A stretch of DNA of 44,872 nt from Gemmatimonadota bacterium (GTDB taxonomy: Bacteria; Gemmatimonadota; Gemmatimonadetes; Gemmatimonadales; Gemmatimonadaceae), in the NCBI GenBank assembly GCA_003223455.1, contig QHVE01000059.1, positions 1 to 44,872 of the forward strand, given 5' to 3'. Made by a program: the position numbers and the translations under genes. Below the pieces are notes generated by a model. It worked only from the letters and a program-made list of their open reading frames with translations. It was not told the origin of the DNA and did not search any database. This document shows positions 28,567-38,548 of the stretch, one piece after another (position 1 is the first letter of the stretch; every line of letters starts with the position of its first letter).

Positions 28567-29610
28567 ATGGCTGTGTCCACGATTGCAGACGACAAGAAGA
28601 AGGCGCTGAACCTCGCGATTGCGCAGATCGAGAAGAGCTGTGGCAAAGGCTCGATCATGCGGATGGACGAGAAGGAGAAAGTTCGGGTCGAGGCAGTGCC
28701 CACGGGTGCGATCAATCTGGACGCCGCCATCGGCGTCGGTGGGATCCCGCGTGGTCGAGTCACGGAGATTTACGGGCCGGAGTCGAGCGGCAAGACGACG
28801 CTGTGTCTTCACGTCGTGGCGAATGCGCAGAAGATGGGCGGCGTCGCCGCCTTCATCGACGCCGAGCACGCGCTCGACACCGAGTACGCACGAAAGCTGG
28901 GCGTCGACGTCGAGTCGCTGCTGATCTCGCAGCCCGACACCGGCGAGCAGGCGCTCGAGATCTGCGAGATTCTCGTGCGCTCCGGCGCGGTCGACATCGT
29001 CGTGATCGACTCCGTCGCCGCGCTCGTGCCGAAGGCGGAGATCGAGGGCGACATGGGCGACAGCCACGTCGGTCTGCAGGCGCGCCTCATGAGCCAGGCG
29101 CTTCGCAAGCTGACCGGCGCGATCGCGCGTTCCAAGACGATCGTGATCTTCATCAACCAGCTGCGTGAGAAGATCGGCGTCATGTTCGGCAATCCCGAGA
29201 CGACGACGGGGGGCAAGGCGCTCAAGTTCTACGCGTCGCTCCGCCTCGACATTCGCCGCATCGGGCCGGTGAAGGAGAAGGAGGACGTGGTCGGTTCCCA
29301 CGTTCGCGTGAAGGTGGTGAAGAACAAGGTCGCCCCGCCGTTCAAGCAGGCGGAGTTCGACATCATGTACGCCGAGGGGATCAGCCACACGTCGCTGCTC
29401 GTCGACATCGGCTCCGAGGCCAACATCATCGAGAAGTCGGGGGCCTGGTACAGCTACAAGGGCCAGAAGATCGGCCAGGGCCGAGAGAACGCGAAGATGT
29501 ACCTGAAGGACAACCCGGCGATCATGGCCGAGATCGAGGAGCAGGTGAAGGGCGTCCTCGGCATCGGTGCCGACCAGCCGGCGAGTCCGGACGCGGAAGA
29601 CACCGAATAG
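28567..29610 (+). CDS. recA: Recombinase RecA
   Basis: RecA forms ATP-dependent filaments on single-stranded DNA, drives strand exchange and activates SOS cleavage. The 347-residue product has Walker [10 protein letters not shown] (70-78), the FIDAEHALD segment, Walker [16 protein letters not shown], the L1 loop [12 protein letters not shown] and L2 loop [21 protein letters not shown]. The C-terminal tail is acidic (ASPDAEDTE). ATG 28567 is preceded by GAGAGG (28551-28556). A 14-codon ORF (28518-28562) ends four bases before the recA ATG and may be a leader peptide or chance. recX follows after a 340-base structured gap. Confidence 0.98.
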   Translation: MAVSTIADDKKKALNLAIAQIEKSCGKGSIMRMDEKEKVRVEAVPTGAINLDAAIGVGGIPRGRVTEIYGPESSGKTTLCLHVVANAQKMGGVAAFIDAEHALDTEYARKLGVDVESLLISQPDTGEQALEICEILVRSGAVDIVVIDSVAALVPKAEIEGDMGDSHVGLQARLMSQALRKLTGAIARSKTIVIFINQLREKIGVMFGNPETTTGGKALKFYASLRLDIRRIGPVKEKEDVVGSHVRVKVVKNKVAPPFKQAEFDIMYAEGISHTSLLVDIGSEANIIEKSGAWYSYKGQKIGQGRENAKMYLKDNPAIMAEIEEQVKGVLGIGADQPASPDAEDTE

Positions 29611-29623
29611 ACGCCGAGTGAAT

Positions 29624-29785
29624 CCGGTGCTGGAGCCGATAGGCGCTGGCACCGCAAATGCGAGAAGTTGCTGTCCCGCGCCAAGCGGGAAGACCGGCAG
29701 ATCGAGGCCGGGGAGTCGCTTTCTGGAAGCGATGGGGCCCGGAATCCCCACCGTGACAGGGAACGCTCCCCGGCCTTCTTCTTTC
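29624..29785 (+). ncRNA. Structured RNA candidate in the 340-base recA-recX gap
   Basis: The gap 29611-29950 has no convincing gene of its own. Its first half is full of complementary segments: CGGTGC (29625-29630) with GCACCG (29649-29654); CCCGC (29675-29679) with GCGGG (29685-29689); and an 11-base stem AGGCCGGGGAG (29705-29715) with CTCCCCGGCCT (29766-29776). That last stem encloses two smaller hairpins, TCGCTT/AAGCGA (29716-29732) and TGGGG/CCCCA (29733-29750), giving a three-way junction, and is followed by TTCTTCTTTC. CCGGT (29624-29628) can alternatively pair with ACCGG (29693-29697). The segment 29683-29698 (AAGCGGGAAGACCGGC) resembles a B12 box. It may be a riboswitch, a small RNA or an elaborate recA terminator. 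The second half (29786-29950) shows only a CCGAATTCGG palindrome at 29849-29858. Confidence 0.42.
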
Positions 29786-29950
29786 GCCCGAGCGACTTCC
29801 GCCGGAGCCGTCCGCCCCGGAGCAAACCCCGCCGATGCTTCCCTCGGTCCGAATTCGGCAGCACCGGCCGGGCAGGGATCGAGGGGCGGGAGCGGCCGGC
29901 TGTTGCGTCCGATCGCCACCGTTGCCGAGCACCACCACACCCGAGGCTGT

Positions 29951-30646
29951 ATGTCCGTGATCACCGGCATCGTCCCCACAGCCCGTCCGGCGGGGCGCTT
30001 CGCCGTGCTCGTCGACGGACGGGAGATGGCCGTGCTGACCCTCGAGGCCATCGAGCGGCTGCACCTGGTTGTGGGCCGTGCGGCTGCGGGACTGGAGGAG
30101 CAGATCGCGCTGGAGGCAAAGCGCCTCCAGGCGTACGACCGTGCCGTGAACATGCTCGCCTTCCGCGCACGCTCGTCGAACGAGCTCGCGCGTACCTTGA
30201 AGCGGAAGGGAGAGGAGAAGCCGCACGTCGACTGGGCCATCGCGCGACTACAGGAGCAGGGACTGCTCGACGACGCCGCATTCGCGCGCTCGTTCGCCCG
30301 CACCAAGGTGGTGGACGGGAAGCAGTCGCGGCGTCGCGTTCAGCAGGACCTGGCGCGGAAGGGAGTATCTCGATCGCTTTCCGAGGAGGCGATCGACACG
30401 GTGTTCGAGGAGGAGGCCGTCGACCAGCGTGCGATCGTCGAGGAGGCTGCACGGAAGAAGCTGCGGTCGCTGGCGGGGCTCGACCCCGTCGTCCAGCGCC
30501 GCCGGCTGTTCGGCTTCCTCGCCCGACGAGGCTACGAGCTCGACGACATCCGAAGCGTTTGCTCGGCGATCGGATCGTCGCCGGGTCCAGATCAAGGGTC
30601 GGACGAAAGCGCGGCGCACGAGGACGCCGAGGGCGCCGACGTCTAG
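29951..30646 (+). CDS. recX: Regulatory protein RecX
   Basis: RecX caps RecA filaments and limits RecA activity. The 231-residue product shows the three-helix repeat architecture of the family: AYDRAVNMLAFRARSSNELARTLKRKG (about residues 58-84), then WAIARLQEQGLLDDAAFARSFARTK, then QDLARKGVSRSLSEEAIDTVF, ending with FLARRGYELDDI. A basic/beta N-terminal extension of about 50 residues (GRFAVLVDGREMAVLTLEAIERL) and a short acidic tail are also present. ATG 29951 is chosen because the upstream open frame overlaps the structured RNA region and recA. There is no clear Shine-Dalgarno sequence. Confidence 0.9.
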   Translation: MSVITGIVPTARPAGRFAVLVDGREMAVLTLEAIERLHLVVGRAAAGLEEQIALEAKRLQAYDRAVNMLAFRARSSNELARTLKRKGEEKPHVDWAIARLQEQGLLDDAAFARSFARTKVVDGKQSRRRVQQDLARKGVSRSLSEEAIDTVFEEEAVDQRAIVEEAARKKLRSLAGLDPVVQRRRLFGFLARRGYELDDIRSVCSAIGSSPGPDQGSDESAAHEDAEGADV

Positions 30647-30754
30647 ACTGCGACTCGCTCGTGGGGCGTGGTGAAGAAGTTCGCTTCGGCGCCAGACGCC
30701 GGATGAGCTCACGAACGAGATTGCTCGCCGATGCGCACGTCCTCCAGTGTGAGC

Positions 30755-30871
30755 GATCGATTCTCGATCACCATGCCGTCGAGGAATACGCGCCTCTCTG
30801 TGCGCGGCGCACGCGATCGTACATCGCGCAACGACTCGGCAACTCCCCGCTCCGCTTCGGAGAGGTATATT
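30755..30871 (+). promoter_or_regulatory. alaS leader: four inverted repeats and a TATATT box
   Basis: The 233 bases between recX and alaS contain no convincing gene. Four compact inverted repeats crowd the last 125 bases: GATCGA-ttc-TCGATC (30755-30769), GTGCGC-g-GCGCAC (30800-30812), CGCGAT-cgtac-ATCGCG (30812-30828) and CTCCG-ctt-CGGAG (30850-30862). A -10-like TATATT (30866-30871) follows, eight bases before the ATG; no good -35 is seen at the usual distance. Another hairpin, CGGCG-ccaga-CGCCG, is at 30687-30701. Autoregulation or a near-leaderless start is possible. Confidence 0.35.
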
Positions 30872-30879
30872 CCGAAACC

Positions 30880-33647
<2,768 letters not shown>

Positions 33648-33651
<4 letters not shown>

Positions 33652-33983
33652 TTCTCGCGCACTGGCTCGACGCGCGCCGCCCGCTCCCCCCGACGACCCT
33701 GCGCGCCCGGATCGATGCCGCGCTCGGGGCCGATCTGCGGGCGGACGTTGAGGATCCGGGCGAGGTGCTCCTTTCGGCCGCCGAGCGGCTCGTGCGATCG
33801 CTGCTCGACGCGGACGCCACGTCACGAGGCGCCGCTCTCGACCTGCTCGCCGCGGATGCCCTCGTCACGTATGCATTCGAAGCGGCGAGCGAGCGGCCAG
33901 CGGAGCTTTCGCGCCGCGCTGCGTCCGCGATGGCGCGCATCGCGACGTTGGGCGGCGCGACCCGGCGGCGCGCCACGACGTGA
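33648..33983 (+). CDS. Small protein of unknown function after alaS
   Basis: A 111-residue, Ala/Arg/Leu-rich protein, mostly helical by composition, without signal peptide or membrane segment. Readable features are ILAHWLDARRPLPPTTLRARIDAAL at the N-terminus, an acidic stretch ADVEDPGEVLLSAAERLVRSLL, and a basic C-terminus (RRRATT). I do not recognise a family. The ATG overlaps the alaS stop by four bases (ATGA), and cpsB begins 13 bases after its stop, so it is embedded in an operon; this overlap is the main reason to regard it as real. Confidence 0.7.
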
Positions 33984-33996
33984 ACACGCAGGTGCG

Positions 33997-34749
33997 ATGA
34001 TCGACATACACTCGCACTTGCTGCCGGGTGTGGACGACGGCTCGCGATCCTTCGAGACCTCCGTTGGCGTGCTGCAGCGATTCGCCGCCGACGGTGTCGA
34101 GTGCGTGGTGCTCACGCCGCACCTGAACGCGTCGCGGTTGCGCGACGCGCCGTACGCGCGACATCTCGAGATCCTCGGCGAGCTGCGACAGCGTGCGACG
34201 GCGATACCCGAGCTGCTGCTCGGCTGGGAGATCATGCTCGACGAGCCGAACCGCGACCTGCGTGAGGAACGCTTCTCTCTCGGCGGCTCGCGCGCCGTGC
34301 TCGTCGAGTTCCCGCTGTCCGGCGTGCCGGAGCAGGGAGGCGTGGAGCTGCATCGCATCCGCTCCTCCGGCGTGGTGCCCGTGCTGGCGCATCCGGAGCG
34401 CTACTGGGGCTGCACGGCGGCGAAAGTTCACGGCTGGCGGCAGGCGGGTGCGGTCATCCAGATGGACACCGCCGGACTGCTTGGCCGAGGCCGGATCGCG
34501 AAAATCTCGCGTCAGCTCCTCGAGCTCGGGCTCGTGGATCTCTTCGCCAGCGACAATCATGGCGACACGCGTACCCTCGCCACGGCGCGCGACTGGCTGC
34601 TCGACGTTTCGACAGCGGAACATGCCGATCTGCTCACGCGGAGCAATGCGCGCCGCCTCCTCGACGGACAGCCATTGGTGCCCGTTCCGCCCCTGCCGGT
34701 CGCGACGGGCGTCTTCTCTCGATTTCGCGAACTGTTCTTCGGCCGCTGA
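33997..34749 (+). CDS. CpsB/CapC-type PHP-domain phosphatase
   Basis: A 250-residue protein of the PHP superfamily, most like the CpsB/Wzb-unrelated tyrosine-protein phosphatases of polysaccharide loci. Metal-binding residues are seen in DIHSHLLPGVDDGS (residues 3-16), LTPHLNASRLRD, the GWEIMLDE strand, VPVLAHPERYWG and FASDNHGDTR. CpsB-like enzymes use a manganese cluster to dephosphorylate tyrosine kinases that regulate capsule or exopolysaccharide chain length. No cognate BY-kinase gene is nearby, but a Wzi-like protein and a glycosyltransferase lie 7-9 kb downstream. The ATG at 33997 gives the usual start; an upstream ORF extension is only a shadow of the preceding gene. Confidence 0.88.
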   Translation: MIDIHSHLLPGVDDGSRSFETSVGVLQRFAADGVECVVLTPHLNASRLRDAPYARHLEILGELRQRATAIPELLLGWEIMLDEPNRDLREERFSLGGSRAVLVEFPLSGVPEQGGVELHRIRSSGVVPVLAHPERYWGCTAAKVHGWRQAGAVIQMDTAGLLGRGRIAKISRQLLELGLVDLFASDNHGDTRTLATARDWLLDVSTAEHADLLTRSNARRLLDGQPLVPVPPLPVATGVFSRFRELFFGR

Positions 34750-34781
34750 ACGGTCGCGCGTCTCCTCACGCCCCTCACACG

Positions 34782-35345
34782 ATGTCATCTCCGTTCACCA
34801 CTGCACTTCGAGAGCTCGCCGACACGGCGGAGCGCGTCGCGTCCGGGCTCGGCCCGGAGCTCGAACGCGCGCATCGCATGGTGCACGAGACCGTGCAGCG
34901 CGGAGGTACGCTGCTGTTCTGCGGGAACGGAGGGAGCGCGGCTGACGCCCAGCACATGGCGACGGAGTACGTCGTGCGGTACATGCGCAACCGTCGCGCG
35001 TATCCGGCAATTGCCCTCACGACGGACACGTCGCTGCTCACCGCCGCCGGCAACGACATCGGATTCGATCAGGTGTTCGCGCGGCAGATCGAGGCGCTGG
35101 CGCGGCCGGGCGACCTGCTGGTGGTGCACTCGACCAGCGGCAACTCGCCCAACGTGCTGCGCGCCGCGGAAGCGGCAAAGGCTCGCGGCGTCGGCGTGCT
35201 CGCGTTCAGTGCGCGAGACGGCGGGGCTCTGCGCTCGCTAGCGGATCACAGCGTGGTGATCCCGACGGATCGAACCGATCGTGCCCAGGAATTACACCTG
35301 TGCATCGAGCACATCATCTGCGATCTGGTGGAGCAGACCCTGTGA
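34782..35345 (+). CDS. gmhA: Phosphoheptose isomerase-type SIS protein (GmhA/DiaA)
   Basis: A 187-residue SIS-domain protein. GmhA converts sedoheptulose 7-phosphate to D-glycero-D-manno-heptose 7-phosphate for LPS inner core or S-layer glycans. Visible signatures are GNGGSAADAQHMATEYVVRYM (about 48-68), where the Glu and downstream His are catalytic, LTTDTSLLTAAGNDIGFDQVF, the phosphate-binding STSGNSPNVLRA and the C-terminal LHLCIEHIICDLVE with the second catalytic His. DiaA, a DnaA-binding paralogue, shares the fold; the retained Glu and His favour an isomerase. It lies 32 bases after cpsB and is the last plus-strand gene before a convergent gene. Other heptose genes are not in the window. 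Confidence 0.9.
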   Translation: MSSPFTTALRELADTAERVASGLGPELERAHRMVHETVQRGGTLLFCGNGGSAADAQHMATEYVVRYMRNRRAYPAIALTTDTSLLTAAGNDIGFDQVFARQIEALARPGDLLVVHSTSGNSPNVLRAAEAAKARGVGVLAFSARDGGALRSLADHSVVIPTDRTDRAQELHLCIEHIICDLVEQTL

Positions 35346-35368
35346 CGCCGCGTGGTCGACGCCGTGAT

Positions 35369-35386
35369 GGCGTGCTACCGCACGCC
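35369..35386. terminator. Hairpin between convergent gmhA and minus-strand gene
   Basis: GGCGTG-ctaccg-CACGCC (35369-35386) sits in the 48 bases between the gmhA stop and the stop of the convergent gene at 35394. It could terminate both, but no T-tract follows on either side. Confidence 0.3.
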
Positions 35387-35393
35387 GTGCGAC

Positions 35394-35795
35394 TCAGGCC
35401 GGCAGGCATTCCCAGCGCTCGAAGCAGCGCCAGCCATACTCTCGGGCGGCGCGTGTTTGATCCCAAAACCCGAAGCAGTCCTTCCAGCCGAGCTCGCGTG
35501 CTCGCCAGGCGCAGCACCACGTGAAGGCGAACCGATGGGTGACGCCGCCCTCCGTCGCGATGACCTCGCCGACGAAATCCGAGCAGCCCGAACGCGCCGC
35601 CAGCTCGATACGCTCGATGCGAAGCTCGGGGTGCGTGTGGAAGAGCTGCGTGAGCACACGCTCCACCTTGACCCGCGGCGCGTATCCCTTGAGCTCGAGC
35701 CGGCTCGTCGACCCACCCTGCAGGTACTCCAGGACCTCACGCTTGAGCTCTGGATGTGCGGCGGCGGCTTCGAGAAAGGGGAGCAGCTCGGGCAT
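35394..35795 (-). CDS. Trp/Cys-rich protein of unknown function
   Basis: A 133-residue soluble protein transcribed against its neighbours. The N-terminal half is helical and charged (PELLPFLEAAAAHPELKREVLEYL), followed by RLELKGYAPRVKVERVLTQL, a strand-rich middle (ELRIERIELAARSGCSDFVG, THRFAFTWCCAW) and a striking aromatic/Cys-rich end (GWKDCFGFWDQTRAAREYGW, RCFERWECLPA) with six cysteines and seven tryptophans in total. I do not recognise a family. It is supported as a real gene by its own promoter-like sequence and by fitting between convergent and divergent neighbours with no overlap. Metal or nucleic-acid binding would be a guess. Confidence 0.68.
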   Translation of the reverse strand: MPELLPFLEAAAAHPELKREVLEYLQGGSTSRLELKGYAPRVKVERVLTQLFHTHPELRIERIELAARSGCSDFVGEVIATEGGVTHRFAFTWCCAWRARELGWKDCFGFWDQTRAAREYGWRCFERWECLPA

Positions 35796-35821
35796 CGGCG
35801 ACGGGGCGTGGGTGGACGCTC

Positions 35822-35849
35822 AATTTACTACAAACGTTTCCAAAGTGAA
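35822..35849 (-). promoter_or_regulatory. Candidate promoter for the minus-strand gene at 35394
   Basis: On the minus strand, TTCACT (35849-35844) and TAAATT (35827-35822) are 16 bases apart, 27 bases before the start codon. The palindrome AAACGTTT lies in the spacer. The stretch is clearly richer in A+T than its surroundings. Confidence 0.38.
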
Positions 35850-35907
35850 GCGGTAGCTTGTCTCCGCTCGCGGCCGCTTTCGTCCGACGTCCTTTCCTCG
35901 AACCCAC

Positions 35908-37257
35908 GTGAGCGCGCGACTGCGACCCACTGACAGCGTGCTGGAGATCGCTGCCCGGCTCGAAGCGGCGGGCTTCGAGGCATGGTGCGTCGGGGGCGCG
36001 ATCCGCGACGCACTCCTCGGCGGTGCGCCACTCGATTGGGACCTCGCCACATCGGCCACGCCGGAGAAGGTGAGATCCATCTTCGGTCGTGGGCGGACGA
36101 TCCCGGTCGGAATCGAGTTCGGTACGGTGAGTGTGCTCGACGACGAAGGCGTGCAGCACGAGGTCACGACGTTTCGTCGAGACGTGAAGACCGACGGCAG
36201 GCACGCCGTCGTGGAGTTCGGCGCCAGTCTCGACGAAGACCTCGCGCGCCGCGACTTCACGATCAATGCGATCGCGTTCCGCCCGAGCACACACGAGCTG
36301 CGAGATCCATTCGGAGGGCAGCGCGACATCGAGCGCGGGGTCGTCCGCGCCGTCGGAGATGCCGAGCAACGGATGCGCGAGGACCGGCTGCGCGCGCTGC
36401 GCGCGATTCGATTCGCCAGCCGATACGGCTTCGCGATCGAGCCCGCCACGCTCGAAGCGATCAGGCGGTCGGCGCCTCACCTCACCCGGCTGTCGCACGA
36501 GCGCGTGCAGCAGGAACTGGTGAAGACCATGGAGCAGGTCCGGCGCCCATCAGAGGCGCTGCGCATCTGGCGCGACGCGGGGGCGCTGAAGGTGCTCCTT
36601 CCGGCGCTGGCGGAAGTCGACGATCTGACGCTGGCGACGATCGACGAGCTGCCGCGCGCCGCGGAGGGGGCGATGACGCGGCCCCAGCGAACGTCGAACC
36701 GCGTGGCGGCTCTCTTCCTCGGCGTTCCCGCCGTCGAGACGCGCCGCGTGCTGACGAACCTGCGCTTCTCCAAGCACGAGACGCACTGGGCTGCCGCGCT
36801 CGGCGAACGGTGGCAGACGGTCGGAGAGGAGATGACCGTGGCGCTTCGAGGGGGCCCGCTTGAGGGCGCGCAGGTCCGAAGATGGCTCGCGCGCGTGGGG
36901 CGGACCTACACCGGCGCGTTCGTGCGCATCGCGCTCGCTCGGTGGACGGCGATGGCGCGAACTGGCCTGCCGGCGCCGGACGCGGCCGCGGTGCGGTCCC
37001 TGCACAGGTCGATGCGCCGTAGCCTCCTCAGCGATCCGCTCGAGCTGGCCGACCTGCGAGTGACGGGAAACGACCTCCGACGTGCCGGCATTCCTGCCGG
37101 GCCGATCTATGCTAAGATTCTCCACGCGCTACTCGATCAAGTGCTAGAGGAGCCAGCGCGCAATGCGCCCGAGGTGCTGCTGGCAGAGGTGCCCGCCATC
37201 GTGGCGGCGCTGGGTCGCGGCGTCGCGTCGGGACCTCAACCATCGAGCGAGCCGTAG
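35908..37257 (+). CDS. cca: CCA-adding/poly(A) polymerase-family tRNA nucleotidyltransferase
   Basis: A 449-residue class II nucleotidyltransferase that adds or repairs the 3' CCA end of tRNAs (or one of the split CC-/A-adding forms). Readable motifs are the glycine motif CVGGAIRDALLG (27-38), catalytic Asp43 and Asp45 in LDWDLATSA, RRDFTINAIAF, DPFGGQRDIE, and the nucleotide-selecting EDRLRALRAIRFASRYGF. The C-terminal half is helical, without an HD phosphohydrolase motif that I can see. Start is GTG 35908, divergent from the minus-strand gene with 112 bases between. The next gene begins six bases after its stop. Confidence 0.93.
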   Translation: MSARLRPTDSVLEIAARLEAAGFEAWCVGGAIRDALLGGAPLDWDLATSATPEKVRSIFGRGRTIPVGIEFGTVSVLDDEGVQHEVTTFRRDVKTDGRHAVVEFGASLDEDLARRDFTINAIAFRPSTHELRDPFGGQRDIERGVVRAVGDAEQRMREDRLRALRAIRFASRYGFAIEPATLEAIRRSAPHLTRLSHERVQQELVKTMEQVRRPSEALRIWRDAGALKVLLPALAEVDDLTLATIDELPRAAEGAMTRPQRTSNRVAALFLGVPAVETRRVLTNLRFSKHETHWAAALGERWQTVGEEMTVALRGGPLEGAQVRRWLARVGRTYTGAFVRIALARWTAMARTGLPAPDAAAVRSLHRSMRRSLLSDPLELADLRVTGNDLRRAGIPAGPIYAKILHALLDQVLEEPARNAPEVLLAEVPAIVAALGRGVASGPQPSSEP

Positions 37258-37263
37258 ACGCGT

Positions 37264-37791
37264 ATGTTCTTTCGTGGCAAGCAGCCCGAAGCCTCCATCT
37301 GGCGCAGGTTCAGAGCGTCCACGGACGGCTTCACGTTCACGCAAGAGGAAGGCGTCTACACGGCCCACATCGTCGCGAACGCGGAGCGCGTCGTGGATCT
37401 GATGTGGACCATGACGGAGATGCTGAGCCCCGCCGTCGACCTGTACATCGACGATCTTCGCAGCGGTCGGAAGTGGAAGGGCGAGGCGCTTCCACTGCCC
37501 GACGTTCGCGACACCATCGCGCGGCTCAAGCTGCTGCTCGCGCGGTTCGGTGGGGTCGAGACGAGCGTCTACACTCCCGAGGACCAGCTGTCACTCAACC
37601 CGCATCTCGAGCTGTACATCTACTCGCGATCCGACAAGTGGCTGTATCTGCTCGAGGGCCGAGGGCTCGAGGAGCAGATGCGCGTGCGTCCGAAGAGCTG
37701 GAAGATCAACCGGCAGGCGTTTCCCGCCGCGCCGGACCTGGTGAACGCGGTGGCGACGGCGGCCGAGCGGCTGGCATTGCAGCGCGTGTGA
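37264..37791 (+). CDS. Protein of unknown function between cca and a ZIP transporter
   Basis: A 175-residue soluble protein without recognisable domain. It starts FFRGKQPEASIWRRF, has a hydrophobic/aromatic strand pattern in the middle (VVDLMWTMTEMLSPAVDLYI, LELYIYSRSDKWLYLLEG) and ends in a helical Ala-rich tail. No catalytic motif, signal peptide or membrane segment is evident. ATG 37264 is six bases after the cca stop, so the two are probably co-transcribed. The ordered amphipathic pattern and codon use like its neighbours support a real gene. Confidence 0.72.
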   Translation: MFFRGKQPEASIWRRFRASTDGFTFTQEEGVYTAHIVANAERVVDLMWTMTEMLSPAVDLYIDDLRSGRKWKGEALPLPDVRDTIARLKLLLARFGGVETSVYTPEDQLSLNPHLELYIYSRSDKWLYLLEGRGLEEQMRVRPKSWKINRQAFPAAPDLVNAVATAAERLALQRV

Positions 37792-37828
37792 TCGGCTCGC
37801 CGGGCACACCTTCACGCCGGACGCACGA

Positions 37829-38545
37829 TTGACGGACGGCAAGCTCTGGTACGCCATCGCGGCCGCGGGAGCCAACCTGCTCGGCGCCGTCGCGGTGACC
37901 TGGCGATCGCGCTGGAGCACAGGCGCCCTCGACGCCATGCTCGCCTTCGCGGCGGGGTTCATGATCGCGGTGGCGCTGATCGATCTGTTTCCCGAGGCGC
38001 TGACGCGCGGCGGCCCGCGCGCGGCGATCGTGGCTCTCGTGGGGTATCTGGCCGTGCATCTGACCCAGCACGTGATCGGTACGCATTTCCACTTCGGTGA
38101 GGAGACGCACCACGTCTCGGAAGCGGTGAGCGTCGCCGCACTGGTCGGCCTGCTGCTGCACACTTTCGTGGACGGGGTCGCCGTGGCGAGCGGTCTGGAC
38201 GTCGGTGGCGCGCTCGGTGCGCTGGTGTTCCTCGCCGTGATCCTCCACAAGGTGCCCGAAGGGCTGGCCATCTCGAGTCTGTTCCTCGCCGCGGGACAGG
38301 GCCGCCGGCGCGCGCTTCTCGCCGCGGCGGCGCTCGGCGCGGCGACGATCGCCGGTGTCGCGCTGACGTCTCGCGTGGCGGCGTTGCGCGAGCACGGGCT
38401 GGCGTTGGCGGCCGGAGTGACGCTGTACGTCGGCATGAGCAATCTCGTGCCCGAGTTTCGCGCCCGTGGCGGCTGGCGCCTGTCCGTCGCGTTCGTCGGC
38501 GGCAGCGCGGTGTACTTCGCCGCGCGCGCGATCGTGGGGGCCTGA
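37829..38545 (+). CDS. ZIP-family divalent metal transporter
   Basis: A 238-residue inner-membrane protein with about seven or eight hydrophobic segments. The two ZIP metal-site helices are clear: HTFVDGVAVASG and HKVPEGLAISS, whose His, Asp, Glu and Asn-like residues form the transport path. A His-rich loop (HLTQHVIGTHFHFGEETHHVSE) precedes them, as is common in ZIP proteins. It imports or moves Zn2+, Fe2+ or Mn2+; the ion cannot be read from sequence. The start is TTG 37829 after a 37-base gap. No metal-responsive operator is evident. Confidence 0.9.
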   Translation: MTDGKLWYAIAAAGANLLGAVAVTWRSRWSTGALDAMLAFAAGFMIAVALIDLFPEALTRGGPRAAIVALVGYLAVHLTQHVIGTHFHFGEETHHVSEAVSVAALVGLLLHTFVDGVAVASGLDVGGALGALVFLAVILHKVPEGLAISSLFLAAGQGRRRALLAAAALGAATIAGVALTSRVAALREHGLALAAGVTLYVGMSNLVPEFRARGGWRLSVAFVGGSAVYFAARAIVGA

Positions 38546-38548
38546 GGG

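Noticed and set aside
29851-29856. GAATTC inside CCGAATTCGG as a cloning scar
   Set aside because: The surrounding sequence fits the rest of the gap, and one six-base site is expected by chance.
29668-30879. Upstream extension of the alaS frame giving a 1327-residue protein
   Set aside because: The extra part is an Arg/Pro-rich shadow of recX and the structured gap; the AlaRS family begins at 30880.
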